A stretch of DNA of 64,000 bases from Stenotrophomonas maltophilia (GCF_900186865.1 NZ_LT906480.1:3428001-3492000), one strand, 5' to 3'. Positions 8,273-17,000 are shown, counted from the stretch's first letter. Made by a program: numbers and translations. The notes: generated by a model from the letters alone, not told the origin.

Positions 8273-8902
8273 ATGTCGTCCAACTATTTTGATTTCCAAG
8301 ATGCCGATCCCCAACAGTCGGGCTTTGACCTGATCCCCAAGGGCGCGGTCGTGCCCGTGCGCATGACCATCAAGCCCGGTGGCTATGACGACCCGGAACA
8401 AGGCTGGGGCGGCGGCTACGCCACCGAGTCTTTCGATACCGGCTCCATCTATCTCGCCGCCGAATTCGTGGTCACGGCTGGTGATCACGCCAAGCGCAAG
8501 ATGTGGAGCAACATCGGCCTGCACTCCAAGAAGGGGCCGACCTGGGGCCAGATGGGGCGCAGCTTCATCCGCGCCGCACTTAACAGCGCCCGCAACGTCC
8601 ACCCCCAGGACAACAGTCCGCAGGCGGCCGCTGCGCGTCGCATTCAGGGCTTCCATGAACTGGATGGCCTGGAGTTTCTGGCGCGCGTTGACATTGAGAA
8701 GGATGGCAAGGGCCAAGACCGGAATGTGGTCAAGATCGCGGTCGAGCCTGATCACCCCGACTACGCAAAACTGATGGGCGTGCCACCCAAGGCTCCGGGC
8801 AGTGGACATTCCGGCGCTCCTGCGCAGGCGGCTGCGCCTGCGTATCAGGCACCGGCTCCACAACGCGCACCGGTGACCGGCAAGCCGTCGTGGGCACAGT
8901 GA
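8273..8902 (+). CDS. Probable phage ssDNA-binding protein (DUF669-like)
   Basis: 209 aa. Residues ~1-165 contain the conserved features of phage SSB-like proteins found beside Sak4 ATPases (KMWSNIGLHSKKGPTWGQMG, then SARNVHPQD and ARRIQGFHELDGLEFLARV). The C-terminal ~45 residues are rich in Pro and Ala with no acidic tip, unlike bacterial SSB. The call rests on family resemblance and on the ATPase 5 bp upstream. It could protect single-stranded DNA during replication or recombination. Confidence 0.6.
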   Translation: MSSNYFDFQDADPQQSGFDLIPKGAVVPVRMTIKPGGYDDPEQGWGGGYATESFDTGSIYLAAEFVVTAGDHAKRKMWSNIGLHSKKGPTWGQMGRSFIRAALNSARNVHPQDNSPQAAAARRIQGFHELDGLEFLARVDIEKDGKGQDRNVVKIAVEPDHPDYAKLMGVPPKAPGSGHSGAPAQAAAPAYQAPAPQRAPVTGKPSWAQ

Positions 8903-8911
8903 GGGAGGCCG

Positions 8912-9400
8912 ATGAAATGCTGGGTCTGCAAACGACAGGCCCGGGGATTCGGCCATACCGACAACCGTCACGGTGTCGGCCATCCCCGGCGCTATCCCAT
9001 CGACTGGGTGTTCTGCTCACAACGCTGCCAAAACGCGTTTCATGCGCTGTACGGCAACTGGCTGCGGGTCAAGGAAGGTCGCGTCGACAGTACGGAGGTC
9101 GCCATGATCGATCCATCTGATGTCGAACTAGCAGCGATGAAGAAGTGCCTCAAGGCCTTCGGCGAGGCTGCGGGCGAGATTGGCTTCACCAAGCCGCTGG
9201 GCGACTACTCCGAAGCCGAGGCGCAGCAAGTGATCGACGCCATCGTCACTTGCTACACCGAGGCAATGGTCGCGCACCACGAGGCGAGCAAGTACCCACC
9301 GGTACGCGGCATGACGCCTGCGCCCGACCCTCTGGCCAACCCGTTCGCGGATCTGGAGGACGACCTGCCCTGGGAAGAGCCGAAGGGGAAGAAGCCATGA
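8912..9400 (+). CDS. Zinc-ribbon phage protein (DUF6511-like)
   Basis: 162 aa. The N-terminus carries a four-cysteine zinc knuckle: CWVCKRQARG paired with FCSQRCQNAF about 30 residues later. The remainder is helical and acidic, ending in a charged tail. I recognise it as the DUF6511 type common in phage replication regions; biochemical function is unknown. Its last bases overlap the start of the nuclease gene (ATGA), which suggests the two are made together. Confidence 0.75.
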   Translation: MKCWVCKRQARGFGHTDNRHGVGHPRRYPIDWVFCSQRCQNAFHALYGNWLRVKEGRVDSTEVAMIDPSDVELAAMKKCLKAFGEAAGEIGFTKPLGDYSEAEAQQVIDAIVTCYTEAMVAHHEASKYPPVRGMTPAPDPLANPFADLEDDLPWEEPKGKKP

Positions 9401-10134
9401 TCGACTTCAACTCCTCATCGAGCATATCGGGTCAGGTCACCACCCTGGTGGACACGGGCCTGCAACAGGCTCGCGCCCGCCAGTCCGAGCGCCAGTACCT
9501 CGGGGCCTCACGTCTCGGCGTGGCCTGCGAGCGAGCGCTGCAGTTCGAGTACGCCAAGGCACCCATCGACCACGGGCGTGACACCCCGGGCCGAATGCTG
9601 CGGATCTTCGAACGCGGTCACGTCATGGAGGACTGCATGGTCGCGTGGCTGCGGGACGCGGGCTTCGACCTGCGCACCCGCAAGGCCGACGGCGAGCAGT
9701 TCGGTTTCTCGGTGGCCAACGGTCGCCTGCAGGGCCACATCGACGGCGTCATCGTCGGCGGCCCCGATGGCTTCGCCTATCCCGCGCTCTGGGAATGTAA
9801 GTGTCTCGGCAACAAGTCCTGGAGCGATCTGGACAAGAAGGGCCTGACTCTATCCAAGCCCGTCTATGCCGCGCAAGTGGCGATCTACCAAGCCTATCTC
9901 GAACTGCACGAGCACCCGGCGATCTTCACGGCACTCAACGCCGACACGATGGAGATCTACACCGAGCTCGTGCCCTTTGACGCAGCACTGGCCCAACGCA
10001 TGTCGGATCGGGGGGTCAAGGTCATCACGGCGACCGAGGCGGGAGAGCTCCTGCCGCGCGCCTTCCATGACTCGACCCACTTTGAATGCCGGATGTGCGC
10101 GTGGCAAGACCGCTGCTGGAGGACACAAGCATGA
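9397..10134 (+). CDS. PD-(D/E)XK nuclease with C-terminal cysteine cluster
   Basis: 245 aa. The core motifs of a RecB/Cas4/YqaJ-like nuclease are visible: an early helix with SRLGVACERALQFEY, the Asp in GHIDGVI, and the E-x-K pair in LWECKC, followed by a Q-x-x-x-Y helix (AAQVAIYQAYL). The C-terminus FECRMCAWQDRCW, with an upstream Cys in VACERA, could hold an iron-sulfur cluster as in AddB and Cas4. It probably acts as a phage recombination exonuclease with the Sak4-like ATPase and SSB-like protein. Confidence 0.88.
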   Translation: MIDFNSSSSISGQVTTLVDTGLQQARARQSERQYLGASRLGVACERALQFEYAKAPIDHGRDTPGRMLRIFERGHVMEDCMVAWLRDAGFDLRTRKADGEQFGFSVANGRLQGHIDGVIVGGPDGFAYPALWECKCLGNKSWSDLDKKGLTLSKPVYAAQVAIYQAYLELHEHPAIFTALNADTMEIYTELVPFDAALAQRMSDRGVKVITATEAGELLPRAFHDSTHFECRMCAWQDRCWRTQA

Positions 10135-10358
10135 ATACCTCGAATTTGAATCACGTACTGGGCGAGCAGCTGATCGACGTGCGCCAGGCTGCACTGATGT
10201 TCAACCTGCCGTCGTATTGGCTCTCACAAGCCAAGGAGCGACAGGAGCGTCGCATTCCGCATTACCGCGTCGGCAAACTGGTTCGCTTCAAACCCAACGA
10301 GCTGGAAGCCTGGATCGCTGCGCAGCAGACGTCACACGAGGGTGGTGCCGATGCTTGA
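10131..10358 (+). CDS. HTH DNA-binding protein (excisionase-like)
   Basis: 75 aa. The sequence has the layout of a short helix-turn-helix/excisionase protein (LIDVRQAALMFNLPSYWLSQ, then RIPHYRVGKLVRFKPNELEA). The start overlaps the nuclease stop (ATGA) and its own stop overlaps the start of the primase-helicase. Placement just before the primase suggests a role in origin recognition or early regulation, which is inferred. Confidence 0.8.
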   Translation: MNTSNLNHVLGEQLIDVRQAALMFNLPSYWLSQAKERQERRIPHYRVGKLVRFKPNELEAWIAAQQTSHEGGADA

Positions 10359-12642
10359 TTTCAATGACACATCACCACCGGGAGAAACGGGTCGGCGAAA
10401 CATCAATGACAGCGAGCGGGACGAGATTCGCACTGAACTGATCGCACGCATGGAATCAGTCCTGACCACGATGTTCCCGGCGGGAAAGAAGCGTCGTGGC
10501 AAGTTTTTGATCGGGGACATCCTGGGCAGCCCGGGCGACAGCCTCGAGGTGGTACTCGAAGGCGACAAGGCAGGTCTCTGGACGGATCGTGCCACGGGTG
10601 ATGGCGGTGACATCTTTGCTTTGATCGCCGCCTACCTCGGGGCTAACGTCCACACCGACTTTCCCCGGGTGCTCGACGAGGCTGCTGATCTGCTCGGTCG
10701 TTCGCGATCAGTGCCGGTTCGCCGCGTCAAGAAGGAAGCTCCGGTTGATGATCTCGGCCCGGCCACGGCCAAGTGGGACTACTTCGATGCCACCGGCAAA
10801 CTGATTGCGGTCGTGTACCGCTACGACCCACCCGGGCGCAAGAAGGAATTCCGGCCGTGGGATGCCAAGCGGCGCAAGATGACTCCGCCCGATCCGCGCC
10901 CGCTGTACAACCAGCCGGGGCTGGCTGCCGCTGGTCACGTTGTGCTGGTCGAGGGCGAGAAGTGTGCGCAGGCCCTGATCGCCATCGGCGTGGTGGCAAC
11001 CACGGCCATGCATGGCGCAAATGCTCCCGTCGATAAGACCGACTGGTCGCCGCTGGCGGGCAAATCCGTGCTGATCTGGCCTGACCGGGACGCGCCGGGC
11101 TGGGATTACGCTGACCGTGCATCGCAAGCAATCCTGAACGCGGGTGCGACCACGGTCGCCATCCTGGTGCCACCCGATGACAAGCCGGAAGGCTGGGATG
11201 CGGCTGACGCCATTCCGGATGGCTTCGATGTGGGGGGCTTCCTTGCCGTCGGCGAGCGGATGCCGGTGATGCGCTCGGTAGAGGAAGCACCTTCGCCAGA
11301 CTTGCTGACGGGCATCGATTGGACGACCGAGGATGGCTTGTCCAGCGCTTTCACCCGCCGCTATGGCGAGGACTGGCGCTACTGCGCGCTTTGGGGCAAA
11401 TGGCTGGTCTGGACCGGCGTGCGCTGGAATCCGGATCAGGTGCTCTATGTGTCTCATCTGGCGCGCGGTATCTGCCGGATGGCGTCACTCAAGGCGGACA
11501 GCCCTCGGCTCACAGGCAAGCTGGCCAGCTCCGCCACGATCTCGTCCGTCGAGAAAATCGCACGCTCCGATCCCAAGCACGCGTCCACCGCCGAGGAGTG
11601 GGATGCCGACGTCTGGGCGCTCAACACACCAGGCGGTGTGGTTGATCTGCGCACGGGCCGCATGCGACCGCACCGGCGCGATGATCGGATGACCAAGGTG
11701 ACCACGGCCACACCGCAGGGCGACAGTCCGACGTGGCGCGCATTCCTGGCCGACGTCACAGGCGGCGACGCTGAACTGATGGCCTACCTGCAACTGATGG
11801 TTGGCTACTGTCTGACGGGCGTGACCAGTGAGCACGCGCTGTTCTTTCTGTACGGGACAGGCGCGAACGGCAAGTCGGTGTTCGTCAACGTCCTGACCAC
11901 CATCTTGGGCGACTACGCGGCCAACGCGCCGATGGACACGTTCATGGAGGCGCGCACCGACCGGCATCCGACCGATCTGGCGGGCCTGCGCGGCGCACGC
12001 TTTGTGTCATCCATCGAAACCGAACAGGGTCGGCGCTGGAACGAATCCAAGGTCAAGGCCATCACCGGTGGCGACAAGGTTTCCGCACGTTTCATGCGAC
12101 AGGACTTCTTCGAGTACGTGCCACAGTTCAAGTTGGTGATCGCGGGCAACCACAAACCATCGATCCGCAACGTGGATGAGGCGATGAAGCGGCGACTGCA
12201 CCTGATCCCGTTCACGGTGACGATCCCGCCCGAACGGCGCGACGGCAGGCTGACCGAAAAGCTGCTCAAGGAGCGCGACGGGATTCTGGCGTGGGCTGTC
12301 GAGGGCTGCAGTCTTTGGCAACGGCAGGGCCTGAAGCCGCCCGCCAGCGTGGTGTCGGCGACCGAAGAGTATTTCGAGGCCGAGGACGCGCTCGGGCAGT
12401 GGATCGAAGAGCGCTGCCTGCTGGCCAAGACCCACCGCGAAGGCGTGTCCGAACTATTCGCCGACTGGCGCGAATGGGCAGAGCGCGCGGGTGAATACGT
12501 GGGCTCGGTCAAGCGCTTCTCCGAACTGATGGCGGCCCGCAAGTTCGAGAAGTGTCGGTTGACCGGGGGCGCACGTGGCATCACGGGCATTGCCCTCAGG
12601 CCCAAGCCGTACAGCCACGGCTACCCCTACCGCGATGACTGA
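10351..12642 (+). CDS. Phage primase-helicase (TOPRIM + D5/SF3 helicase)
   Basis: 763 aa from ATG 10351; a GTG at 10342 would add three residues. Numbering from the GTG, the primase part holds a TOPRIM core (VLVEGEKCA about 202-209, and Asp-x-Asp in WPDRD 246-250). A D5_N-like linker follows, then an SF3-type helicase with Walker A GTGANGKSV at 505-513, a Walker B-like SSIETEQGRRW and sensor IAGNHKPSIRNVDEAMKRR. It should prime and unwind phage DNA at an origin, like P4 alpha and D5 proteins. A large inverted repeat lies immediately downstream. Confidence 0.93.
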   Translation: MLDFNDTSPPGETGRRNINDSERDEIRTELIARMESVLTTMFPAGKKRRGKFLIGDILGSPGDSLEVVLEGDKAGLWTDRATGDGGDIFALIAAYLGANVHTDFPRVLDEAADLLGRSRSVPVRRVKKEAPVDDLGPATAKWDYFDATGKLIAVVYRYDPPGRKKEFRPWDAKRRKMTPPDPRPLYNQPGLAAAGHVVLVEGEKCAQALIAIGVVATTAMHGANAPVDKTDWSPLAGKSVLIWPDRDAPGWDYADRASQAILNAGATTVAILVPPDDKPEGWDAADAIPDGFDVGGFLAVGERMPVMRSVEEAPSPDLLTGIDWTTEDGLSSAFTRRYGEDWRYCALWGKWLVWTGVRWNPDQVLYVSHLARGICRMASLKADSPRLTGKLASSATISSVEKIARSDPKHASTAEEWDADVWALNTPGGVVDLRTGRMRPHRRDDRMTKVTTATPQGDSPTWRAFLADVTGGDAELMAYLQLMVGYCLTGVTSEHALFFLYGTGANGKSVFVNVLTTILGDYAANAPMDTFMEARTDRHPTDLAGLRGARFVSSIETEQGRRWNESKVKAITGGDKVSARFMRQDFFEYVPQFKLVIAGNHKPSIRNVDEAMKRRLHLIPFTVTIPPERRDGRLTEKLLKERDGILAWAVEGCSLWQRQGLKPPASVVSATEEYFEAEDALGQWIEERCLLAKTHREGVSELFADWREWAERAGEYVGSVKRFSELMAARKFEKCRLTGGARGITGIALRPKPYSHGYPYRDD

Positions 12643-12649
12643 GCAATCC

Positions 12650-12749
12650 GGGCGAGTGACGGATTTGACGGGTTTCCTGATTGACGCGCTACGCGTGCGC
12701 GCACGTAAAGGCTGTTCTACAGAGAACCCGTCGCATCCGTCACTCGCCC
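12650..12749. repeat. 100-bp interrupted palindrome, possible replication origin
   Basis: The 125 bp between primase-helicase and ruvC consist largely of one inverted repeat. 12650-12664 is the exact complement of 12735-12749 (15 bp, GGGCGAGTGACGGAT), and after two imperfect positions the pairing continues with 667-675 against 724-732. The loop contains the perfect 12-bp palindrome CGTGCGCGCACG. Candidates are a phage origin, a cruciform substrate for the adjacent RuvC, or a strong transcription terminator; there is no T-tract after the second arm. Confidence 0.55.
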
Positions 12750-12767
12750 CCGAACTGGAGCACGACG

Positions 12768-13232
12768 ATGAACACGACAATCTTGGCCCTTGATCTGGGC
12801 ACACACACCGGGTGGGCTTTGCAGCACCTGGACGGCACGATCACCAGCGGCACGGAGCACTTCAAGCCGCAGCGATTTGAAGGGGGCGGAATGCGTTTCC
12901 TCCGTTTCAAGCGCTGGCTCAACGAATTGCTCTCGGCCAGCAACCACATCAACGCGGTGTTCTTCGAGGAAGTTCGACGGCACGCTGGCGTTGATGCGGC
13001 GCACGCCTACGGTGGCTTCATGGGACACCTGACCGCGTGGTGTGAGCATCACAACATCCCTTACCAGGGTGTTCCGGTCGGCACGATCAAGAAGCACGCG
13101 ACCGGCAGGGGCAATGCGGGCAAGGACGACATGATCGCGTCCGTCCGCCAGCGTGGTCACACCCCAGTCGACGACAACGAAGCCGACGCCCTTGCCTTGC
13201 TGCACTGGGCTGTCGAGACGCAGGAGGTGTGA
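12768..13232 (+). CDS. Phage RuvC-like Holliday junction endonuclease
   Basis: 154 aa. An RNase H-fold nuclease with the RuvC acidic residues visible: Asp9 in ILALDLGTHTGWA, Glu67/68 in VFFEEVRR, and a C-terminal DDNEADALAL cluster (135-140). The conserved KKHATGRGNAGKDDMI segment matches phage and bacterial RuvC proteins. It should resolve recombination or replication junctions of phage DNA before packaging. The start has GGAG nine bases upstream. It directly follows the large palindrome. Confidence 0.9.
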   Translation: MNTTILALDLGTHTGWALQHLDGTITSGTEHFKPQRFEGGGMRFLRFKRWLNELLSASNHINAVFFEEVRRHAGVDAAHAYGGFMGHLTAWCEHHNIPYQGVPVGTIKKHATGRGNAGKDDMIASVRQRGHTPVDDNEADALALLHWAVETQEV

Positions 13233-13233
13233 C

Positions 13234-13437
13234 ATGAAGGTGCCGATACCCCAATACCGCTGCCCCCTGGGTCGTCTGCAGCCTCAGGCCACGGATCTGG
13301 ATGCGATCAAGGAACGTGGCTGGCGTGACCAACACATCCTGGTGGTTAACGCATCCGACGAACGTCTGGACTTCATCGAACGCGAGATCGTGCGACGCAT
13401 CGGTGACCGGCTCTACGGAGGGCAACGCAATGACTAA
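13234..13437 (+). CDS. Small phage hypothetical protein
   Basis: 67 aa, unrecognised. It starts 1 bp after the ruvC stop, with GGAGGTG overlapping the ruvC end as ribosome site. It overlaps the next gene by 8 bp. The sequence (ATDLDAIKERGWRDQHILVV) suggests a compact alpha/beta protein. Tight packing supports a real gene. Confidence 0.65.
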   Translation: MKVPIPQYRCPLGRLQPQATDLDAIKERGWRDQHILVVNASDERLDFIEREIVRRIGDRLYGGQRND

Positions 13438-13816
13438 GTGGACTATCGAGGACGTTGCTGCTCGGTTTGAAGAGGCGGCAAGCACCAGTCGACGGTTGCC
13501 TCCTGTTCGAGTGCAAGGTTACTTCAACTGCTGGCCTGCCATTGTCCGAAACGAGTGGGAGACCTTTGCTGCTGACGAGAGGGTTTACCGATCCTTTCCG
13601 CCGAGTCCAGACGCGATTGAACGAATGCTGGAAGTCATGCGCTGGGTGCAGTGGCTCACAGTTGAGCAACGTCATCTCGTATGGATGCGCGCGAAGCGCT
13701 ATGGCTGGCGGGACATCACGATCCGTTTTGCCTGCGACCGCACGACGGCATGGCGGCATTGGCAGCGGGCATTGCAGACGGTCGCAGATCAACTCAATGG
13801 TGTGGTGGTCGCGTAG
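13430..13816 (+). CDS. DUF6362-like phage protein
   Basis: 128 aa. It resembles DUF6362 proteins (WTIEDVAARFEEAASTSRRL, VQGYFNCWPAIV). A C-terminal helix-turn-helix-like stretch (RDITIRFACDRTTAWRHWQR) resembles sigma-70 region 4 or a phage late regulator. Its position at the end of the early operon, followed by an intergenic control region, would suit a late-transcription activator such as lambda Q or RinA types. That role is a guess from position and the HTH. Confidence 0.7.
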   Translation: MTKWTIEDVAARFEEAASTSRRLPPVRVQGYFNCWPAIVRNEWETFAADERVYRSFPPSPDAIERMLEVMRWVQWLTVEQRHLVWMRAKRYGWRDITIRFACDRTTAWRHWQRALQTVADQLNGVVVA

Positions 13817-14033
13817 GGTTTTGGCGTGATTTGGCGCGTATGGTCGGGGATGTGCGTAATCACGCGGCAATCAGCGGTTTTTACCCCTGCAACAAAACGA
13901 CCTGATCTTGCGTAGTATTCATTTATCGTCTGGACAGAGGTGACGGCAGAGGAAGCAGCCCAGAAATCAACGGGTCCTTCCTGGCCAAAAACCAATGCGG
14001 GGGGCGCGAGCGCGGCGCTTTTTTAGCGTCAGG

Positions 14034-14085
14034 GTGCGAACCAAGGTTCGCACGGTTCGCAGTTCGCACCCCGTCAGTTCGCACC
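14034..14085. promoter_or_regulatory. Cluster of GTTCGCA repeats (operator/iteron-like)
   Basis: Within the 328-bp gap 13817-14144, a perfect palindrome (GTGCGAACC-AA-GGTTCGCAC, 14034-14053) is followed by three more copies of the half-site: GGTTCGCAG at 14054, and AGTTCGCACC at 14062 and 14076. The core GTTCGC matches the triple site at 5502-5556. It looks like a multi-site operator ahead of the methyltransferase genes. Upstream, 13817-14033 holds only a GC-rich run before a T-tract (about 14005-14025), a possible terminator of the early operon. Confidence 0.5.
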
Positions 14086-14091
14086 AACCCC

Positions 14092-14124
14092 AAAACCCGC
14101 CCACGGTTGTCGTCGGCGGGTTTT
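14092..14124 (+). terminator. Hairpin AAAACCCGCC...GGCGGGTTTT
   Basis: A 10-bp perfect stem (14092-14101 with 14115-14124) with a 13-base loop ends in a T-run and precedes the methyltransferase start by 20 bp. The same stem core, AAACCCGCC/GGCGGGTTT, recurs at 25799 and 39628, each time just before a gene. Confidence 0.6.
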
Positions 14125-14144
14125 CTATTTTCAGGACACCCTCT

Positions 14145-15578
14145 TTGAATACGCTCAACGTCGAGTACCGCAAGGTCGAGGCGCTGATTCCCTACGCCCG
14201 CAATCCGCGCACACATTCCGATGCGCAGATCACCAAGATCGCCGCCAGCATCGTCGAATATGGCTGGACGAACCCGGTACTGGTTGATGGCGACAACGGC
14301 ATCATCGCGGGCCACGGTCGTTTGGCTGCTGCACGCAAGCTGGGGCTGGATCAGGTGCCGGTGATCGAACTGGCCCATCTCACCACCGCGCAAAAGCGCG
14401 CCTTGGTCATCGCCGACAACCGGCTGGCGCTTGACGCTGGCTGGGATGAGGAGATGTTGGCGCTCGAACTGGCGGAGCTTTCCGAAGCGGGTTTCGAACT
14501 GGCGCTGACCGGCTTCGAGAACATCGAGATCGATGCGCTGCTGGCAGATGCCCCGTCTTCTGAAGGTGAACCGGCGGCGCAGGATGGTGTAGACGCCGAT
14601 GAACCCGATACGACCGAAGACGTACCTGACACGCCAGTGGTGGCGGTGTCGCGCGAGGGAGATGTCTGGGCCATCGGCTCGCACCGGTTGACCTGTGGCG
14701 ACGCCACCGACCCAGCCGTGGTCGCCACGCTGATGCAGGGTGACACCGCGCAGCTTTGCTTCACCTCGCCGCCGTATGGCAACCAGCGCGACTACACATC
14801 CGGCGGCATTGCCGATTGGGATGTCCTGATGCGCGGTGTGTTCGCACATCTGCCGATGGCGGGCGACGGACAGGTACTGGTCAATCTTGGGCTGATCCAC
14901 CGCGACAACGAAGTCATCCCCTATTGGGACGGCTGGCTGTCCTGGATGCGTCAGCAAGGGTGGCGGCGCTTCGCGTGGTACGTCTGGGATCAGGGGCCAG
15001 GCATGCCCGGCGACTGGCAGGGCCGATTAGCTCCCAGCTTCGAGTTTGTTTTCCACTTCAATCGCAGCACCCGCAAACCCAACAAGATTGTTCCTTGCAA
15101 GCACGCGGGCCAGGAATCGCACCTGCGCGCTGACGGGTCGTCCACAGCGATGCGTGGTAAGGATGGCGAGGTCGGCGGCTGGACGCACAAGGGTCAGCCG
15201 ACGCAGGACACCCGCATCCCCGATTCGGTGATTCGCGTGATGCGCCACAAGGGCAAGATTGGGCAGGACATTGATCACCCGGCCGTGTTCCCGGTCGCAT
15301 TGCCTGAGTTTGCCATTGAGGCTTACACCGATTCGGGCGACGTCGTGTTCGAGCCCTTCGGCGGCAGTGGCACGACGATGCTGGCCGCGCAACGCACTGG
15401 TCGTATCTGCCGCAGTGTGGAAATTGCGCCGGAGTACGTGGACGTGGCCATCAAGCGTTTTCAGCAAAACCACCCCGGCGTGCCGGTCACGCTCATCGCA
15501 GGCTGTGGAATCAAATCGGGCCAGTCCTTCGACGACGTGGCCACAGAACGGCTGGCGACCACGGAGGTAGAACAATGA
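14145..15578 (+). CDS. ParB-N domain DNA adenine/cytosine-N4 methyltransferase 1
   Basis: 477 aa from TTG 14145. The frame is open upstream, but the hairpin and operator repeats there make an earlier start unlikely. Residues ~5-110 are a ParB/sulfiredoxin-like nuclease domain (LIPYARNPRTHSDAQI, IIAGHGRLAAARKLGL, ALVIADNRLA). The rest is a class-beta DNA methylase with catalytic SPPYG (in CFTSPPYGNQRDY) and SAM motif FEPFGGSGTT. Such fusions are frequent in prophages and probably protect phage DNA from host restriction. No matching restriction gene is present. Confidence 0.88.
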   Translation: MNTLNVEYRKVEALIPYARNPRTHSDAQITKIAASIVEYGWTNPVLVDGDNGIIAGHGRLAAARKLGLDQVPVIELAHLTTAQKRALVIADNRLALDAGWDEEMLALELAELSEAGFELALTGFENIEIDALLADAPSSEGEPAAQDGVDADEPDTTEDVPDTPVVAVSREGDVWAIGSHRLTCGDATDPAVVATLMQGDTAQLCFTSPPYGNQRDYTSGGIADWDVLMRGVFAHLPMAGDGQVLVNLGLIHRDNEVIPYWDGWLSWMRQQGWRRFAWYVWDQGPGMPGDWQGRLAPSFEFVFHFNRSTRKPNKIVPCKHAGQESHLRADGSSTAMRGKDGEVGGWTHKGQPTQDTRIPDSVIRVMRHKGKIGQDIDHPAVFPVALPEFAIEAYTDSGDVVFEPFGGSGTTMLAAQRTGRICRSVEIAPEYVDVAIKRFQQNHPGVPVTLIAGCGIKSGQSFDDVATERLATTEVEQ

Positions 15579-16816
15579 GCGCGTCCTGGTTGGCAGACAA
15601 GATCGAGCAGTGGCCGACAGCCAAACTGCTGCCCTATGCCCGCAATGCGCGGACGCACTCGGATGATCAGGTGGCGCAGATCGCCGCATCGATTGCCGAG
15701 TTTGGCTTCACCAATCCGATCCTTGCAGGCAGTGACGGCATCATCGTCGCTGGGCATGGCCGCTTGGCCGCTGCGCAGAAACTCGGGCTGGAAATCGTGC
15801 CCGTGGTCGTACTGGATCACCTGAGCCCGACCCAGCGCCGCGCCTTGGTCATCGCAGACAACCGCATCGCGGAGAACGCTGGCTGGGATGCCGCGATGTT
15901 GCGGATCGAACTTGAGGCTTTGCAGCTGGAAGGTTTCGATCTGGACATCACCGGCTTCGACGCCGACGCGCTGGCCGAACTGATCGCGGGCGACGAGCCG
16001 GACAACGAGGGCCAGACCGATGAGGACGCGGTACCGGAGGTTGGCGAAATTCCAATATCGCGCCCGGGCGATGTCTGGATCATGGGCCAGCACCGACTGC
16101 TGTGCGGCGACTCGACCGTGGCAGAGAGCTATGCCCGGCTGATGCAAGGCGACATGGCAGACATGGTCTTCACCGACCCACCGTACAACGTGAACTACGC
16201 CAACAGCGCCAAGGACAAGATGCGCGGCAAGGATCGCGCGATCCTCAACGACAACCTGGGTGACGGTTTCTACGACTTCCTGCTTGCAGCATTGACGCCC
16301 ACCGTGGCGAACTGCCGGGGCGGCATCTATGTAGCGATGTCATCCAGCGAGCTGGATGTGCTGCAGGCCGCCTTTCGCGCCGCCGGTGGAAAGTGGTCGA
16401 CGTTAATCATCTGGGCCAAGAACACCTTCACGCTGGGCCGTGCCGACTACCAGCGCCAGTACGAACCGATCTTGTACGGATGGCCCGAGGGTGCGCAACG
16501 CCACTGGTGTGGTGACCGCGATCAGGGCGATGTGTGGGCTATCAAGAAGCCGCAGAAGAACGATCTGCATCCGACGATGAAGCCGGTGGAGCTGGTCGAG
16601 CGAGCCATCCGCAATTCGAGCCGCCCGGGTAACGTGGTGCTCGATCCGTTCGGTGGTTCTGGCACAACGTTGATTGCGGCCGAAAAATCGGGACGCGTCG
16701 CGCGGCTGATCGAACTCGATCCGAAGTACGTGGATGTGATCGTGCGCCGGTGGGAGGACTTCACCGGTCAGACGGCCATCCGCGAGGCAGCAGACCAGGA
16801 AGTGTGCGCCAGTTGA
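15575..16816 (+). CDS. ParB-N domain DNA methyltransferase 2
   Basis: 413 aa, overlapping the previous gene by ATGA. It repeats the same architecture: ParB-like N-terminus (LLPYARNARTHSDDQVAQIA, IIVAGHGRLAAAQKLG) and class-beta methylase with catalytic DPPYNV and SAM motif LDPFGGSGTT. The N-terminal ~130 residues of the two proteins are clearly similar while the methylase cores differ (SPPYG against DPPYNV). This suggests duplication followed by change of target site. Its 3' end overlaps a convergent minus-strand gene by 56 bp. Confidence 0.92.
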   Translation: MSASWLADKIEQWPTAKLLPYARNARTHSDDQVAQIAASIAEFGFTNPILAGSDGIIVAGHGRLAAAQKLGLEIVPVVVLDHLSPTQRRALVIADNRIAENAGWDAAMLRIELEALQLEGFDLDITGFDADALAELIAGDEPDNEGQTDEDAVPEVGEIPISRPGDVWIMGQHRLLCGDSTVAESYARLMQGDMADMVFTDPPYNVNYANSAKDKMRGKDRAILNDNLGDGFYDFLLAALTPTVANCRGGIYVAMSSSELDVLQAAFRAAGGKWSTLIIWAKNTFTLGRADYQRQYEPILYGWPEGAQRHWCGDRDQGDVWAIKKPQKNDLHPTMKPVELVERAIRNSSRPGNVVLDPFGGSGTTLIAAEKSGRVARLIELDPKYVDVIVRRWEDFTGQTAIREAADQEVCAS

Positions 16817-17000
16817 ATGGCTGGCCGGGCTGCTTGGCCTCTTCTTCCTCGGCGATACGCCGTAGGATTTGCAGGGTGGTGAGATCGCGCGGCAGTGCCA
16901 TGCACATGACGCGCACAGCCTGCTCGATGGAGATGTCTGGACGCCGGTTGGCAATCAGCCAACGCAGCGCCTGCTCGCGTTCGGTGGCGAGCGCTTTCAT
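16761..17000 (-). CDS. Small phage hypothetical protein
   Basis: 79 aa, unrecognised. Helical sequence (EREQALRWLIANRRPDISIE, then LTTLQILRRIAEEEEAKQ). The start ATG at 17000 overlaps the stop of the upstream minus-strand gene (ATGA), so the two form a small operon. The 3' end runs 56 bp into the methyltransferase 2 gene in the opposite direction. Confidence 0.7.
   Translation of the reverse strand: MKALATEREQALRWLIANRRPDISIEQAVRVMCMALPRDLTTLQILRRIAEEEEAKQPGQPFNWRTLPGLLPRGWPSDR

Noticed and set aside
13995..14144. Upstream extension of methyltransferase 1 to ATG 13995
   Set aside because: It would translate through the operator repeats and the hairpin and give an Arg/Ser-rich N-terminus absent from the sister protein.
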